From: a virus
Virus record (IMG/VR): IMGVR_UViG_3300024966_000002
Location: 1 to 41,797 of that record
Direction: 5' to 3' (one strand)
DNA length: 41,797 nucleotides
The notes under the pieces were generated by a model. The model was not told the DNA's origin. It made no database searches and worked only from the letters and a program-made list of their open reading frames with translations. Of the stretch, positions 27,990 through 37,447 are shown piece by piece. Made by a program: the position numbers and the translations under genes. Within the stretch, counting starts at the first letter, position 1, and each line of letters starts with the position of its first letter.

Positions 27990-28340
27990 ATGGCCGAAAG
28001 AATACACGTTGGCGGCATCACTGACACGGTAATGACATTCGAGAATGACGGCACTATCTTCGTCGAGGATAAGCAGGACGCAGCTGGAATCCTTGAATAT
28101 ACAAAGGCTTGCCGCGATAACCGCTATTCAGGCATGTCGTCTGATGGTGATATGACACACGTTGCCGAAATACCTATGACGCTGATGATGGAATGGTCGC
28201 GTCAGCACGGCAACATGAACATATTCAGCAATGAGTTCAGCATCATCATGGAAAAGAAGCTGCAAGACCCGCAATACGCCTATCTATTGGCGGCTCCTAA
28301 GCTCAATGACGCACATATCATCATGAAGGGCATCAAGTGA
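27990..28340 (+). CDS. Head-module protein of unknown function
   Basis: A 116-residue protein with the segments DGDMTHVAEIPMTLMMEWSR and LQDPQYAYLLAAPKLNDAHI, a pattern I associate with conserved unassigned head proteins. GGAG lies eight bases upstream. It overlaps the next gene at a GTGA junction. A GCCC-TTCG-GGGC hairpin without a T-tract lies just before it. Confidence 0.6.
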   Translation: MAERIHVGGITDTVMTFENDGTIFVEDKQDAAGILEYTKACRDNRYSGMSSDGDMTHVAEIPMTLMMEWSRQHGNMNIFSNEFSIIMEKKLQDPQYAYLLAAPKLNDAHIIMKGIK

Positions 28341-28969
28341 TTACCTCATTTGCTGGCTTTCTAAATCGCATAGTCCAACTTCTGGACGGTGAAGATGTTG
28401 CAGGGACGGTGCTTGACTCGGACACGCTCAGAACGATTGCCCGCATGGGTGAGTTGCGCGTGTATCGCGATGTGGAGTCGCGTTTCAACCAGAAAGCATT
28501 TTCCGCATTAACGAGCCTGAATAACGCAGTGTCTATTCCCGCTGACTTGTCCAAAGTTACCAAGATATGGACAGACGGCAAGCCACTGGAAGCCGTCACA
28601 GAAGAATTTTTACGCAATGAAAATGACTATCAGCGCTCAGGAGATTGCAAATACTTCGCCACGGCTGGCAATCAGTTGATTTTCTCGCCTCCATTGACGG
28701 ATGGCACTGCGATTAATGGCCGCTATCAGTATCGCATGGAGCCATTGGAAACCGCTTGGCCTAATGCCTTCTTTACTGCATACGAAGACCTGTTTGTTTA
28801 TGCCGCTTTAGTCGAAGGTGAGCCATTTTACGGGGCGTTGCCAGAAAAGTTGGCTTTATGGACGCAGCGCTACCTTGATATCAAGAATTCAATCGAGTAT
28901 GACGAGCGCAATATTGCTTATAACGCATCATCTATCCGCGTTCGGCCTAGCGTTAGGGTGCTGCGTTGA
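28337..28969 (+). CDS. Head-tail adaptor candidate (gp4/gp11-like)
   Basis: A 210-residue mostly helical protein (GELRVYRDVESRFNQKAFSA; YEDLFVYAALVEGEPFYGAL; LWTQRYLDIKNSIEYDERNI). The pattern of a basic start, a YxYRME strand and long C-terminal helices fits podovirus portal-adaptor proteins that join portal and tail hub. It starts at a GTG overlapping the previous stop and is coupled to the gp10-like gene. Assignment by pattern and location. Confidence 0.55.
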   Translation: MITSFAGFLNRIVQLLDGEDVAGTVLDSDTLRTIARMGELRVYRDVESRFNQKAFSALTSLNNAVSIPADLSKVTKIWTDGKPLEAVTEEFLRNENDYQRSGDCKYFATAGNQLIFSPPLTDGTAINGRYQYRMEPLETAWPNAFFTAYEDLFVYAALVEGEPFYGALPEKLALWTQRYLDIKNSIEYDERNIAYNASSIRVRPSVRVLR

Positions 28970-30591
28970 AAAAAGTATCTCTATGGGGCATTGGCGAGCA
29001 AGCGAAAAGCCCAAATGTCTCTAAAGTACATCGCTTGAACATGTACCTTGAGTTCACGCCACAGCTTAAAGAAGACAAGACGCTAGTTACCGCTTATGGA
29101 ACACCAGGCTTATCATCCCCATTCGTAAATTTTGGCGATACGCCTGTTCGTGGCAGCTATGAGAAGGGCGATTACGCCTATTTCGTTCATCGTGGAGTGC
29201 TGTGGCGTGTAGATAACGCCGGGAATAAAACCTCTCTAGGATTGCTGGAAACTTCAGTAGGCAATGTGTCTTTCAGTGATAACGGCGTACAGATAGCTAT
29301 TGTTGATGGCTATGGGCTTTATATATACAACACGTCACCCGCTGTTCCTGCTGTTATTAGTTCAAGCACGAACGTTGGAACTACGGCCACAGTAAACACT
29401 GCTACTGCATATAACCTGAATGACGGACAAAGCATCACCCGCACAGGGGCATCTCCTTCTGCCTATAACGGCACATTTAACATTGCTCAGGTTGATACAG
29501 ATACTTTCACCTACACGATGCTATCTGATCCTGGCGGCCCAGCTACGGTTCAAGGCACATACACAGTCAACGCATTCCAGAAGGTTGAATTAGGAACTGT
29601 AAGACCACAATCCATTACTTTCTTAGCTGGTTATTTTGTTGCATCGATACTCAACTCCGGGCGCTATTACATATCTGGAATTTATAACGGGCTATCTTGG
29701 CCTTCGCTTGATTTTGCTAACGCAGAATCAAACCCTGACGATTTGATTTCTGTCATAGCCGAGAACGGACAATTAAAGCTGTTCGGGCAAAAGACCACTG
29801 AATTCCACGGAGTATCAGGAGGGCAAGAGTTCCCATTTTCTGCTATTCAAGGTTCTGCTATCGAGTGGGGTCTAGCGGCTAGGTTCTCGCTATCAAAATC
29901 AGACAACTCGCTGATGTTCTTAGGCCGCAATCGTGAAGGCGAGGTGAAGGTAATCAGCTTGCAAGGCTATGCGCCTGTTGATGTGACTGGCACTGATATG
30001 GCGCACATATTCAACGATGGTAACGAAGTGAGCGATGCAACGGCCTTCAGCTACATGCAAGATGCGCACTCCATGTACCAGATCACATTCCCGACAATGG
30101 GGGAGACATGGCTTTATGACAGCTCAACAGGCGCATGGTCGCAGTTGCAAAGCAACGGTATCAGCCGCCATCGCGCAGAGACTTACACTCAATACATCAA
30201 TCGCCGCCTAGTAAGCGACTACGAGAACGGGAACGTCTATTTCCTTGATAAAAACGTTTCCACCGACAACGGAGAAATGATTGCCCGCAGATTGACAGGG
30301 AGGCATATCAACAACAGCGGCGAGATGTTGGCACTGAGCAAGTTGCAGATAGAGATGGAAACAGGTAAAGGGCTGGCGACGGGCCAAGGCTCCGACCCTG
30401 TAGCACTACTCAGAATCAGCCGCGATAACGGTCATACATGGGGCAATCAGCGCCGGATAGGGCTTGGGAAAATCGGGGAATACAGGACTCGTGCTATAGC
30501 AAATCGATTGGGCCGTGGGCGTGACTTTGTATTTGAGTTAACTATTACCGACCCTATTCAGGTAGCCATTACAGGAGCTTACCTGCAATGA
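28966..30591 (+). CDS. Tail hub / packaged-DNA stabilisation protein (P22 gp10-like)
   Basis: A 541-residue beta-rich protein with repeated propeller-like strands (DYAYFVHRGVLWRVDNAGNK; NGQLKLFGQKTTEFHGVSGG; DNSLMFLGRNREGEVKVISL; VSDYENGNVYFLDKN). These resemble the P22 gp10 family that plugs the portal-tail junction and retains packaged DNA. An inserted Ig-like stretch (about 125-200) with AYNLNDGQSITRTGAS is visible; the tail fibre has a related TWTAHGLVNDNPIAFST segment. Starts at TTG 28966, overlapping the previous stop. Confidence 0.6.
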   Translation: MKKVSLWGIGEQAKSPNVSKVHRLNMYLEFTPQLKEDKTLVTAYGTPGLSSPFVNFGDTPVRGSYEKGDYAYFVHRGVLWRVDNAGNKTSLGLLETSVGNVSFSDNGVQIAIVDGYGLYIYNTSPAVPAVISSSTNVGTTATVNTATAYNLNDGQSITRTGASPSAYNGTFNIAQVDTDTFTYTMLSDPGGPATVQGTYTVNAFQKVELGTVRPQSITFLAGYFVASILNSGRYYISGIYNGLSWPSLDFANAESNPDDLISVIAENGQLKLFGQKTTEFHGVSGGQEFPFSAIQGSAIEWGLAARFSLSKSDNSLMFLGRNREGEVKVISLQGYAPVDVTGTDMAHIFNDGNEVSDATAFSYMQDAHSMYQITFPTMGETWLYDSSTGAWSQLQSNGISRHRAETYTQYINRRLVSDYENGNVYFLDKNVSTDNGEMIARRLTGRHINNSGEMLALSKLQIEMETGKGLATGQGSDPVALLRISRDNGHTWGNQRRIGLGKIGEYRTRAIANRLGRGRDFVFELTITDPIQVAITGAYLQ

Positions 30592-30812
30592 GCATGATAG
30601 ACCCACCATCAACCAATATCGGGCTTGAATGGTGGAATAAAGCCTATGTGCTGTTATTCGCTATACAAGAATCTGGCTTGTCTGCTGATCGCCCGACAAG
30701 GAACCTTTATGTGGGGCGTACTTATTACGCAACCGACTTGGGATATCACATTAGCTTCCATGCATTAGGCACTCCCAATGTTTGGCATAAGCCTGATGGC
30801 ACTTCGGTATGA
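30588..30812 (+). CDS. Small tail-module protein of unknown function
   Basis: A 74-residue protein (GLEWWNKAYVLLFAIQESGL; LYVGRTYYATDLGYHISFHA) with aromatic-rich strands. It lies between the gp10-like and GNAT-like genes and overlaps both by four bases. It may be a minor virion protein; no family recognised. Confidence 0.6.
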   Translation: MSMIDPPSTNIGLEWWNKAYVLLFAIQESGLSADRPTRNLYVGRTYYATDLGYHISFHALGTPNVWHKPDGTSV

Positions 30813-31216
30813 AGACCGAGGCGCGTTTTGACAGGGATGCATTAGATGCAATGTATGAGGCATCCAATCAAGTGCCTTGCATAGCGGAGAAGCTTAAAGG
30901 CGTTAGTTTGGAGCAGTTCAAGGCCTCCCTATCAGGCCACGCAATACTAGGCTTCTATCGCGGTGAAAAGTGCATAGGCGGCTGCATATACAAGGACAGC
31001 CAAGGCCATATATCAATATTAGACGGATATAAGCGGCTGTGGTGCAACAAAGAGACCATGAAAGCTTTCTGGGAGCTATGGACGCGAGATGGGCCAAATG
31101 TATTTACATGGGCGGATATGAGAAACCACGAAGGTATTAACTTTTTAGAAAAACTCGGATTAAAGCCAACCGAACGCAAAGGCTTGTTAGTTAAGTACGA
31201 GGGCTACCATGTTTAA
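30809..31216 (+). CDS. GNAT-fold protein in the ejection module (T7 gp13-like)
   Basis: A 135-residue protein with a GNAT-like core: AILGFYRGEKCIGGCIYKDS (strand pair), HISILDGYKRLWCNKETMK, then a C-terminal GINFLEKLGLKPTERKGLLV resembling the acetyl-CoA-fold end. Podoviruses often carry such a protein before the internal virion proteins (T7 gp13 lies in the same place), where it is needed for assembly and acetylation is unproven. It overlaps the first ejection-protein gene. Confidence 0.6.
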   Translation: MKTEARFDRDALDAMYEASNQVPCIAEKLKGVSLEQFKASLSGHAILGFYRGEKCIGGCIYKDSQGHISILDGYKRLWCNKETMKAFWELWTRDGPNVFTWADMRNHEGINFLEKLGLKPTERKGLLVKYEGYHV

Positions 31217-32240
31217 CAATAAATTCAACCCATTAATTCAGCACCCAGGCTACAACGACATGGGGACGGCTGTCACCGCAGGCGTAAGCATCGTTGGCGG
31301 CATGATGGGCGATGATGCTGCTCAAGACTCGGGTGGGGCCGCTAATGCTGGGCTTGCAATGGGGATAGAAGAACTAAGAAACACTGACGCACGCACCCTT
31401 GGGCAAACTCAGCCATATCGAGACTTTGGCGCTGGGGCTGTCAACAAGCTGTCTTACCTATTGGGCATCACCGACCCTACATCGCAAGGCCAATATAACG
31501 CTAAATATGGAACATTGGTAGACACTACAACAGGAATACCAAAGCCAAACATGGCGCTATATTCATCCGACCCAGCCTACAAATCTGCATGGGATGAGTT
31601 CCAGCAGATGAACTATGACAAGTATAAATACACCCGTGCGGGTGGCGGCGCATACACCAAAGATTCGGACTCTACACAGATTGACAGATTCATTCGCTCA
31701 AAACTTCCTGGCGCTGACTCTTTCTCTCCATTAGATACCGCAGACAGTCAATACGGCTCATTAATGAAGAAGTTTGATCAAAGCGATTTGAATAATGATG
31801 TTGTATACCAATCTGGGCTTAAGTTTGGCTTAGATAACGGCAATAAAGCGATTAACAATCGCGCATTAGCTACTGGCAAGTTTGACTCTGGCGAATCAGA
31901 AAAGGCGCTAACAAAGTGGGGCAATGACTACGGAAGCACCAAAGCTAATGAGTCTTACGGCAGATTCATGAATGACAAGGCCAGCACCTACGGAATGCTA
32001 TCTGGTGGCGTTCAAACAGGGCAAAACGCCGTCAATACATCTGCTCAATCAGGACAGGCTATAGGGACAGCAATTGCAGGCGCACAGGGACAGATTGGCG
32101 CTAATAATGCAGCGGCAACTATGGGAAGTGCCAATGCATGGAGTGGTGCATTGGGTGGACTTGGCAATGCGTTCGGAGATTGGTGGAGCAAGGGCCAGCA
32201 AGCGCCTGGATATTCCAGCATCCCATCTTACACCTTCTAA
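31209..32240 (+). CDS. DNA ejection (internal virion) protein 1
   Basis: A 343-residue protein with a glycine-zipper-like hydrophobic segment near the start (GTAVTAGVSIVGGMMGDD). Long Ala/Gly/Gln helices at the end (GQAIGTAIAGAQGQIGANNA, WSGALGGLGNAFGDWW) could cross a membrane after ejection. This is the first of three consecutive genes that correspond by position to P22 gp7/gp20/gp16 or T7 gp14-16. The role is inferred from position and composition. Confidence 0.65.
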   Translation: MFNNKFNPLIQHPGYNDMGTAVTAGVSIVGGMMGDDAAQDSGGAANAGLAMGIEELRNTDARTLGQTQPYRDFGAGAVNKLSYLLGITDPTSQGQYNAKYGTLVDTTTGIPKPNMALYSSDPAYKSAWDEFQQMNYDKYKYTRAGGGAYTKDSDSTQIDRFIRSKLPGADSFSPLDTADSQYGSLMKKFDQSDLNNDVVYQSGLKFGLDNGNKAINNRALATGKFDSGESEKALTKWGNDYGSTKANESYGRFMNDKASTYGMLSGGVQTGQNAVNTSAQSGQAIGTAIAGAQGQIGANNAAATMGSANAWSGALGGLGNAFGDWWSKGQQAPGYSSIPSYTF

Positions 32241-32249
32241 GGATAAATC

Positions 32250-33647
32250 ATGGTAGACGCAACACAAGCAATCTTAGGGTTTCAAGCGCCGAAGGTTAAA
32301 TCCGCCTTTGAACGCAGCCAAGAGCAGCAACAAAACGCGCTAGGACAGATGCAGCTACAAAATGCATTCGAGTCACGACAAGCTAGTCAGCGCGCATTGC
32401 AGGAAGATACCGAAGCGAAAACGGCTTATCAGGAATCGGGAGGAGATTTAGCCAAGGCACGCGAGCTTTTATATGGCAAAGGGCTATACAAACAAGGGGC
32501 TGTAGTGGACAAGCAAATAGCTGATGGCACTAAAACTAAAGCAGAAACCTATAGCAAGCAACTAGAAAGCGCAAAGAAGCATAATGAGCTATTTGGGCAA
32601 GTATTTGGCTATGTTAGCCAAAACGCCACTCCAGAGAATGCAAAACAGCTAGCATTGCAAGGGCTGGAGCAGCTCCGCCAAAGTGGAGCATTGCCAGATG
32701 CGGATTACCAGAAAGCCATTCAGACTATGCCGGAAGACCCAGCACAGATAAAGGCATTGGCAACGCAATACTTCCAGTCCGCATTGGATGCTAAAGACCA
32801 GCTGTCGAAATATGAGACTCGCAACACTGGCGGCTCTACAGATACCGTTGCAATAAGCCCTGTAAGCGGCCAGGTCAAGGTAGTCAACAGCGTTAATAAT
32901 ACTCAAAGCCCAGATTCTGTTGCCTCTATTTCAAACAACAACACGCAGAAGCAGCTTGATCGCGATAACGCTATTACCGTAGCTGGAATCCGCAAATCAG
33001 GCGAAAGCACAGGCAGTAAAGCGCCATCAGGCTATCAATTCAATCCTGACGGCTCACTATCTCCTATTAAAGGTGGCCCAGCGGATAAAGCTTCTGGGGC
33101 TGGCGGGAAGCCATTGCCTACTGCTGCATTGAAACTTCAGCAGGAAGAGCTTGATGCTATTGGCACTGCGGCAAGTATTAATGCTGATTTGGGCGCAGTT
33201 CAGAAGCAGATAGATAGTGGAAAGCTAAAGTTTGGACTTGTTGACAATATCGTTAATGGGGTTCGCAACAAGGCCGGAATTTCTAGCGAAGAAAGCCGCA
33301 ATTTTGGCTCATTCAAAACCACTATGGAACGGCTTCGCAATGATTCACTTCGCTTAAACAAGGGCGTTCAGACTGATGGCGATGCACAAAGGGCATGGAA
33401 TGAGCTGTTCGACAACATCAACGATCAGGGCGTAGTCAAGCAGCGGTTACAGGAAATTCAGCGATTAAATTCGCGCGCGGTCAACCTCCGCAAAATGAAC
33501 ATCGACGGAATTCGCTCAAACTATGGCAAAGACCCAATAGACACAACTGGCTATGAGGATCAGCCATCGTCCCTTGGCACTACTTCTACAAAGCCAACTG
33601 GCAAAGTCAAATCTGCTGCTGATTTCCTTAAAAAGAATGGCCTATAA
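32250..33647 (+). CDS. DNA ejection (internal virion) protein 2
   Basis: A 465-residue, Gln/Ala-rich helical protein (FERSQEQQQNALGQMQLQNA; QALQGLEQLR-type helices) with a Ser/Asn-rich linker around residues 190-240 and a second helical domain. Composition and location between two other ejection candidates suggest a virion protein released into the cell with DNA. AAGGA precedes the ATG. No enzymatic motif (for example transglycosylase) is evident. Confidence 0.65.
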   Translation: MVDATQAILGFQAPKVKSAFERSQEQQQNALGQMQLQNAFESRQASQRALQEDTEAKTAYQESGGDLAKARELLYGKGLYKQGAVVDKQIADGTKTKAETYSKQLESAKKHNELFGQVFGYVSQNATPENAKQLALQGLEQLRQSGALPDADYQKAIQTMPEDPAQIKALATQYFQSALDAKDQLSKYETRNTGGSTDTVAISPVSGQVKVVNSVNNTQSPDSVASISNNNTQKQLDRDNAITVAGIRKSGESTGSKAPSGYQFNPDGSLSPIKGGPADKASGAGGKPLPTAALKLQQEELDAIGTAASINADLGAVQKQIDSGKLKFGLVDNIVNGVRNKAGISSEESRNFGSFKTTMERLRNDSLRLNKGVQTDGDAQRAWNELFDNINDQGVVKQRLQEIQRLNSRAVNLRKMNIDGIRSNYGKDPIDTTGYEDQPSSLGTTSTKPTGKVKSAADFLKKNGL

Positions 33648-35417
33648 ATGAAATTCTCCGACTTAGCTAATGACGGTGATTACCTTGGCTTGCCACAGGC
33701 TGAACGTGCAAAAGTTGTTGAGCATCTAGCCAGTAAAGACCAGGACTTCCAGGGTCTTCCAGAAGAAGAGAAGATAAAGGTTCTCAATCATGTCGTGAGT
33801 TACAAGCCGCCCGTATCGCAGGAAGTTGCGCAAGAGCATCCAGCGCCACAAAAAGAAGGGGGCTTTGTTCAAGGCGTGAAGGATTTGGCTTTAGGCCAAC
33901 TCACATCTGCACAGCGTATCTCTAGCACATTAATGACTCCAGTTAATAAGGCTATTGATTATTTTCAAGGTGACAATAGGGTAGGGATAGCCGAGCGCAA
34001 TAGGGCAGATTTTGATAAAGCAGTTGCCGAAAATGCAGACCCCAATAGCGCCATGTTCAAGACAGGCAAGATTACTGGCGACATAGGCTTCACTATGCCT
34101 TTGGGTGGCCTTGCTTCAAAGCCTGTCGCTGCCGTAGCGCCATATCTCGGAAGGTTGGCTCCTGCTGCTGGTCGTTTGGCAAGCTCAATCCAAAGCGGCG
34201 GGTTCTCATTAGGCAATACTGGCGGTAACGCGCTTGCCAATGCTGCTACGAGGGTATTAGGAGGCGCTGCTAATGGCTATGTTACTGCTGGAGCTGTTGA
34301 CCCAGAGCAAGCAAATACTGGAGCTGTAATTGGTGGCGCACTCCCAATGGTGACAAAGCTTGCTGGATCAACAGGTAATGCGTTCCGTAAAGTATTAGCC
34401 CCAAAAGATGAACAACTAGCATCAACCGCTATCAATAAGTACGAAATCCCCCTCGGTGTTTCAGACATAACAGATAACAAAATGGTGAAGTCAGCACGCT
34501 CAATTCTTAATGATATGCCATTCATTGGAAGCATTGGCGGGAAGCAGAAGAATGCAGTTCAGGAGGGCTTTAATAAGGCCGTTGGCAAGACTTTTGGGGC
34601 TGATGCTACCAAGCTAACCCCTGAGGTTCTTGATTCATCTAAACAGCGCATGGGGTCAGAGTTTGATCGCATATGGGGGCAAAACTCCATTAAGGTTGAT
34701 AGTAAGCTGACTAGCGAGATTGACGCATTGCGCAAACAGGCAGGAAAACTACCAAGAAACGAGGGTGACAGCTTATTAGCTGAGATTGCCGACTTTGAAA
34801 GCAAAGCCTCTAATGGCCTTGTGCCAGGTGATGTTGCAAACAAATTCCAACAATACCTACGCCGCCGCGCCGAAAGCTCATCTGGGCTGAAGAATGAGCT
34901 TAATGATATGCGCCAGAGCGTGATTTCAGCATTCAACAGAAGCATTGCGCCAGAGGATGCCGCCGCGCTAACACTTAACCGCGCTCAGTACAAAGCATAT
35001 AAGACGGTAGAGCCTTTATTGAGCAAGGGCGAGGCTGGAGTTGCAGGGAGGGAGGCTGGAGATATTCCCGCTTCATTATTGCCTAATCAGGTAGCTAAAA
35101 GTTATGGGAATTATGTTTCAAGCTCGCCATTTGCAGACTTGTCCCAAATAGGCAGCAAGTATGTTGCTGATCGTGTGGCCCAAACTGGCGGTAGCAACAG
35201 GGCATTATTGCAGAACAGTGCTATTGGCTCAGCTTTCGGGCTTGGTGCTTATGTCAACCCATTAACTGCTGCTGCTGGAGCTGGAAGTGCTGCATTAACA
35301 AATAAGGCGCTTGGCTCTCCCGCATTAGCTAGGAAGCTATTGGAAAGAAACCCTGGGTTCATGAAGCAATATTTGCAGAACGCAGGACGGACTATTCCTG
35401 TATTGGCTACCGAATAA
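33648..35417 (+). CDS. DNA ejection (internal virion) protein 3
   Basis: A 589-residue protein starting MKFSDLANDGDYLGLPQAER. A Gly/Ala-rich hydrophobic region at about 140-250 (FTMPLGGLASKPVAAVAPYL; TGAVIGGALPMVTKLAG) is followed by charged helices and a second Gly/Ala segment near the end (GSAFGLGAYVNPLTAAAGAG). The alternation suits a pore-forming ejection protein such as P22 gp16. Its start touches the previous stop (TAAATG). Last gene of the ejection set. Confidence 0.65.
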   Translation: MKFSDLANDGDYLGLPQAERAKVVEHLASKDQDFQGLPEEEKIKVLNHVVSYKPPVSQEVAQEHPAPQKEGGFVQGVKDLALGQLTSAQRISSTLMTPVNKAIDYFQGDNRVGIAERNRADFDKAVAENADPNSAMFKTGKITGDIGFTMPLGGLASKPVAAVAPYLGRLAPAAGRLASSIQSGGFSLGNTGGNALANAATRVLGGAANGYVTAGAVDPEQANTGAVIGGALPMVTKLAGSTGNAFRKVLAPKDEQLASTAINKYEIPLGVSDITDNKMVKSARSILNDMPFIGSIGGKQKNAVQEGFNKAVGKTFGADATKLTPEVLDSSKQRMGSEFDRIWGQNSIKVDSKLTSEIDALRKQAGKLPRNEGDSLLAEIADFESKASNGLVPGDVANKFQQYLRRRAESSSGLKNELNDMRQSVISAFNRSIAPEDAAALTLNRAQYKAYKTVEPLLSKGEAGVAGREAGDIPASLLPNQVAKSYGNYVSSSPFADLSQIGSKYVADRVAQTGGSNRALLQNSAIGSAFGLGAYVNPLTAAAGAGSAALTNKALGSPALARKLLERNPGFMKQYLQNAGRTIPVLATE

Positions 35418-35493
35418 ACCCGAATAGGCCAGCAAGGAATGCCGCAATAACTATCACCAAAGCCTTGATAAGTAAGTAATCAGTAAATTCCAT
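35407..35493 (-). CDS. Possible 28-residue membrane peptide on the opposite strand
   Basis: A short leftward frame, MEFTDYLLIKALVIVI followed by AAFLAGLFGFIR, encodes one membrane helix with an acidic start and basic end. It lies in the gap before the tail-fibre gene and overlaps the end of the upstream gene by 11 bases. Similar tiny proteins starting MEF(T/S)DYL occur in phages as far as I recall. TATACT lies nine bases upstream of the ATG, but no Shine-Dalgarno is visible. Confidence 0.4.
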   Translation of the reverse strand: MEFTDYLLIKALVIVIAAFLAGLFGFIR

Positions 35494-35507
35494 TTTTGTA
35501 AGTATAC

Positions 35508-35529
35508 ACCCGCTTAGAGCGGGTTTTTT
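35508..35529 (+). terminator. Intrinsic terminator before the tail-fibre gene
   Basis: ACCCGC, five-base loop, GCGGGT, then T. It separates the ejection segment from the tail-fibre segment. Confidence 0.8.
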
Positions 35530-35549
35530 CATTTCTAAGGGTCAATATT

Positions 35550-36923
35550 ATGGCTTTAGTAAAACTTTGCCCAATTCTGCAAGAGTCACAGTTCGACAAT
35601 AATGGTGATTTCCTTAGTGGCGGGCTAATCCAGACCGTTCTAGCAGGAACGTCTACCGATGCCGCAACATATACCGATTCTACTGGCATCCCAAATCATA
35701 CAAACCCAATTGAATTAAACCCTCGCGGAGAGCCGCCTTCAGAGATATGGCTAGCGAATGGCATTGCGTACGACCTTATATTAAAAGATGCCAACGGAAA
35801 CGTCATCAGGACTTTCCCAAACATAATCGGGGTTAACCAAGTTAATGTAACTATCAGCCAGTGGCAGGACTACGGAGATATTGCAACTTATATTGGCACA
35901 AATCAATTTAGCGTCCCAGGCGACAGGACTTCAGACTACACAATAAATCGCAGGGTGAAGGCCGCTGTTAGCGCTGGGGATAGGTATGGTTATATTTCGG
36001 CGTCAGTCTTTGGCGCTTCAACCCTGGTCACATTAGCTCTTGACAGCGGGGTTCTCGACGTTGGGCTGAATTCTGTAGAACTCGGCTTATTGACCCCAGA
36101 CAACACTTCATATCCCAATACAATTGCAGAATCTGGTGCTAACAGCGACATTACATCAATGAGCGCACTTCAAACGCTGACGGCTGCTACCGTTACGCTA
36201 GATCAGGCCAATGATCTGGTATATGTGCAAGATCAGAGTGACTCAAATAAGTTAAAAGTGGTATTGGCTTCAAGTCTTGGCGTACAGGTCGGAGATTTTG
36301 TATTCAACAGCGGAGTAGCTAATCGCACAGGCTGCTTACTAGTCCCTGTGGCGCAGACAAATATATCAAGAACGACTTATGCTGCATTATGGGCGGCATT
36401 ACACAAAGAGTCTGTGGCAACAATTACGATAGCCAGCCCCGGCGTTGTCACATGGACTGCCCATGGTCTTGTCAATGACAATCCAATTGCTTTTTCTACT
36501 ACCGGCGCACTGCCTACCGGACTGGTAGCGAATACCACTTATTACATCGTTAATGCTTTAACCAATACATTCCAGCTATCAGCAACCGTAGGCGGCGCGG
36601 CAATCAATACATCAGGTAGCCAATCTGGTGTGCATACCGCTTATTACGCGCCTTGGGGTGTTGGTGATGGATCAACCACGTTCGGAATGCCTTGGTTCCC
36701 TGCTGATTACACAATCTCTCACGGCACGTCTGCTACGTTGGGCGTTAACACTACTGGTACAGGTAAGAATCAGTCTGGCACTGCTGGAACTTTCACACTC
36801 TCAGGCGCAAATGGCGCTTCTGTTTATGTCGCTAACGGCCCAACTGAGGCTGTAAGCACCACGCCTTCGACTGGCACCAATTTGCCTGCTGCTGCCAGAG
36901 CCAATATATGGGTTAAATACTAG
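35550..36923 (+). CDS. Tail fibre / receptor-binding protein
   Basis: A 457-residue protein. Residues 1-100 form a conserved particle-binding head (VKLCPILQESQFDNNGDFLS; NPRGEPPSEIWLANGIAYDL; FPNIIGVNQVN), found in podovirus fibre and spike proteins. The middle is beta-rich and low in complexity, and GVGDGSTTFGMPWFP near 370 matches a tail-collar-type domain. The end is Thr/Gly/Ala-rich (TPSTGTNLPAAARANIWVKY). It would bind the host surface receptor. It is followed by an assembly-protein candidate. The tip determines host range. Confidence 0.8.
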   Translation: MALVKLCPILQESQFDNNGDFLSGGLIQTVLAGTSTDAATYTDSTGIPNHTNPIELNPRGEPPSEIWLANGIAYDLILKDANGNVIRTFPNIIGVNQVNVTISQWQDYGDIATYIGTNQFSVPGDRTSDYTINRRVKAAVSAGDRYGYISASVFGASTLVTLALDSGVLDVGLNSVELGLLTPDNTSYPNTIAESGANSDITSMSALQTLTAATVTLDQANDLVYVQDQSDSNKLKVVLASSLGVQVGDFVFNSGVANRTGCLLVPVAQTNISRTTYAALWAALHKESVATITIASPGVVTWTAHGLVNDNPIAFSTTGALPTGLVANTTYYIVNALTNTFQLSATVGGAAINTSGSQSGVHTAYYAPWGVGDGSTTFGMPWFPADYTISHGTSATLGVNTTGTGKNQSGTAGTFTLSGANGASVYVANGPTEAVSTTPSTGTNLPAAARANIWVKY

Positions 36924-36931
36924 GAATTATC

Positions 36932-37447
36932 ATGAAGACATTTTACTTGTTTGATGAAATAACCAAAGAGTGCTTAGGCACATATGACGCTCAGGAATCG
37001 CCGCTTGAAGATGGCGTGTATATCGCCCCGAACTGCTCAACTGATATTGAGCCAAATATCGTTGAAGAAGGTAAATACAACTACTGGAATGATAGTAATT
37101 GGGAATTGAAAGATGACACTCGCGGCATCTGGTATAAAGCTGACGGTTCAACAGTTAAAGTCGCAAGCCTTCTGGATGAAATAGATACATCTTGGTCAAG
37201 AGTAAAGCCTGAGCCTACTAATGAGCAGAAAATTTCACTTCTAAAGTCTCAGATATTGGATATTGAATACAGGGCCATCATGCCTCGTGGCGCTAGAGAA
37301 GCATTCATTGTGCTATGCCAACAACAAGGAGCTGCTGCCGGGCTTTCTGAGCCGCAGCTTTATGCTGCCAATCCATTCTATCGCGGGCTGAAAGATACAG
37401 ATGCAATTGCTGCTGATTTGCGTGCACAGATCAAGGCGCTGTCATGA
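36932..37447 (+). CDS. Tail fibre assembly protein candidate
   Basis: A 171-residue protein: the N-terminus has TFYLFDEITKECLGTYDAQ and GVYIAPNCSTDIEPN, resembling the substrate-like start of phage fibre-assembly proteins. A GIWYKADGS strand and a helical C-terminus (LDIEYRAIMPRGAREAFIVL) follow. Position directly after the fibre gene supports a chaperone role in folding or attaching the fibre. AGGA precedes the ATG. Confidence 0.7.
   Translation: MKTFYLFDEITKECLGTYDAQESPLEDGVYIAPNCSTDIEPNIVEEGKYNYWNDSNWELKDDTRGIWYKADGSTVKVASLLDEIDTSWSRVKPEPTNEQKISLLKSQILDIEYRAIMPRGAREAFIVLCQQQGAAAGLSEPQLYAANPFYRGLKDTDAIAADLRAQIKALS

Noticed and set aside
35550-36923. Diversity-generating retroelement target in the tail fibre
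   Set aside because: No reverse transcriptase gene and no adenine-variable template repeat is present in the window.
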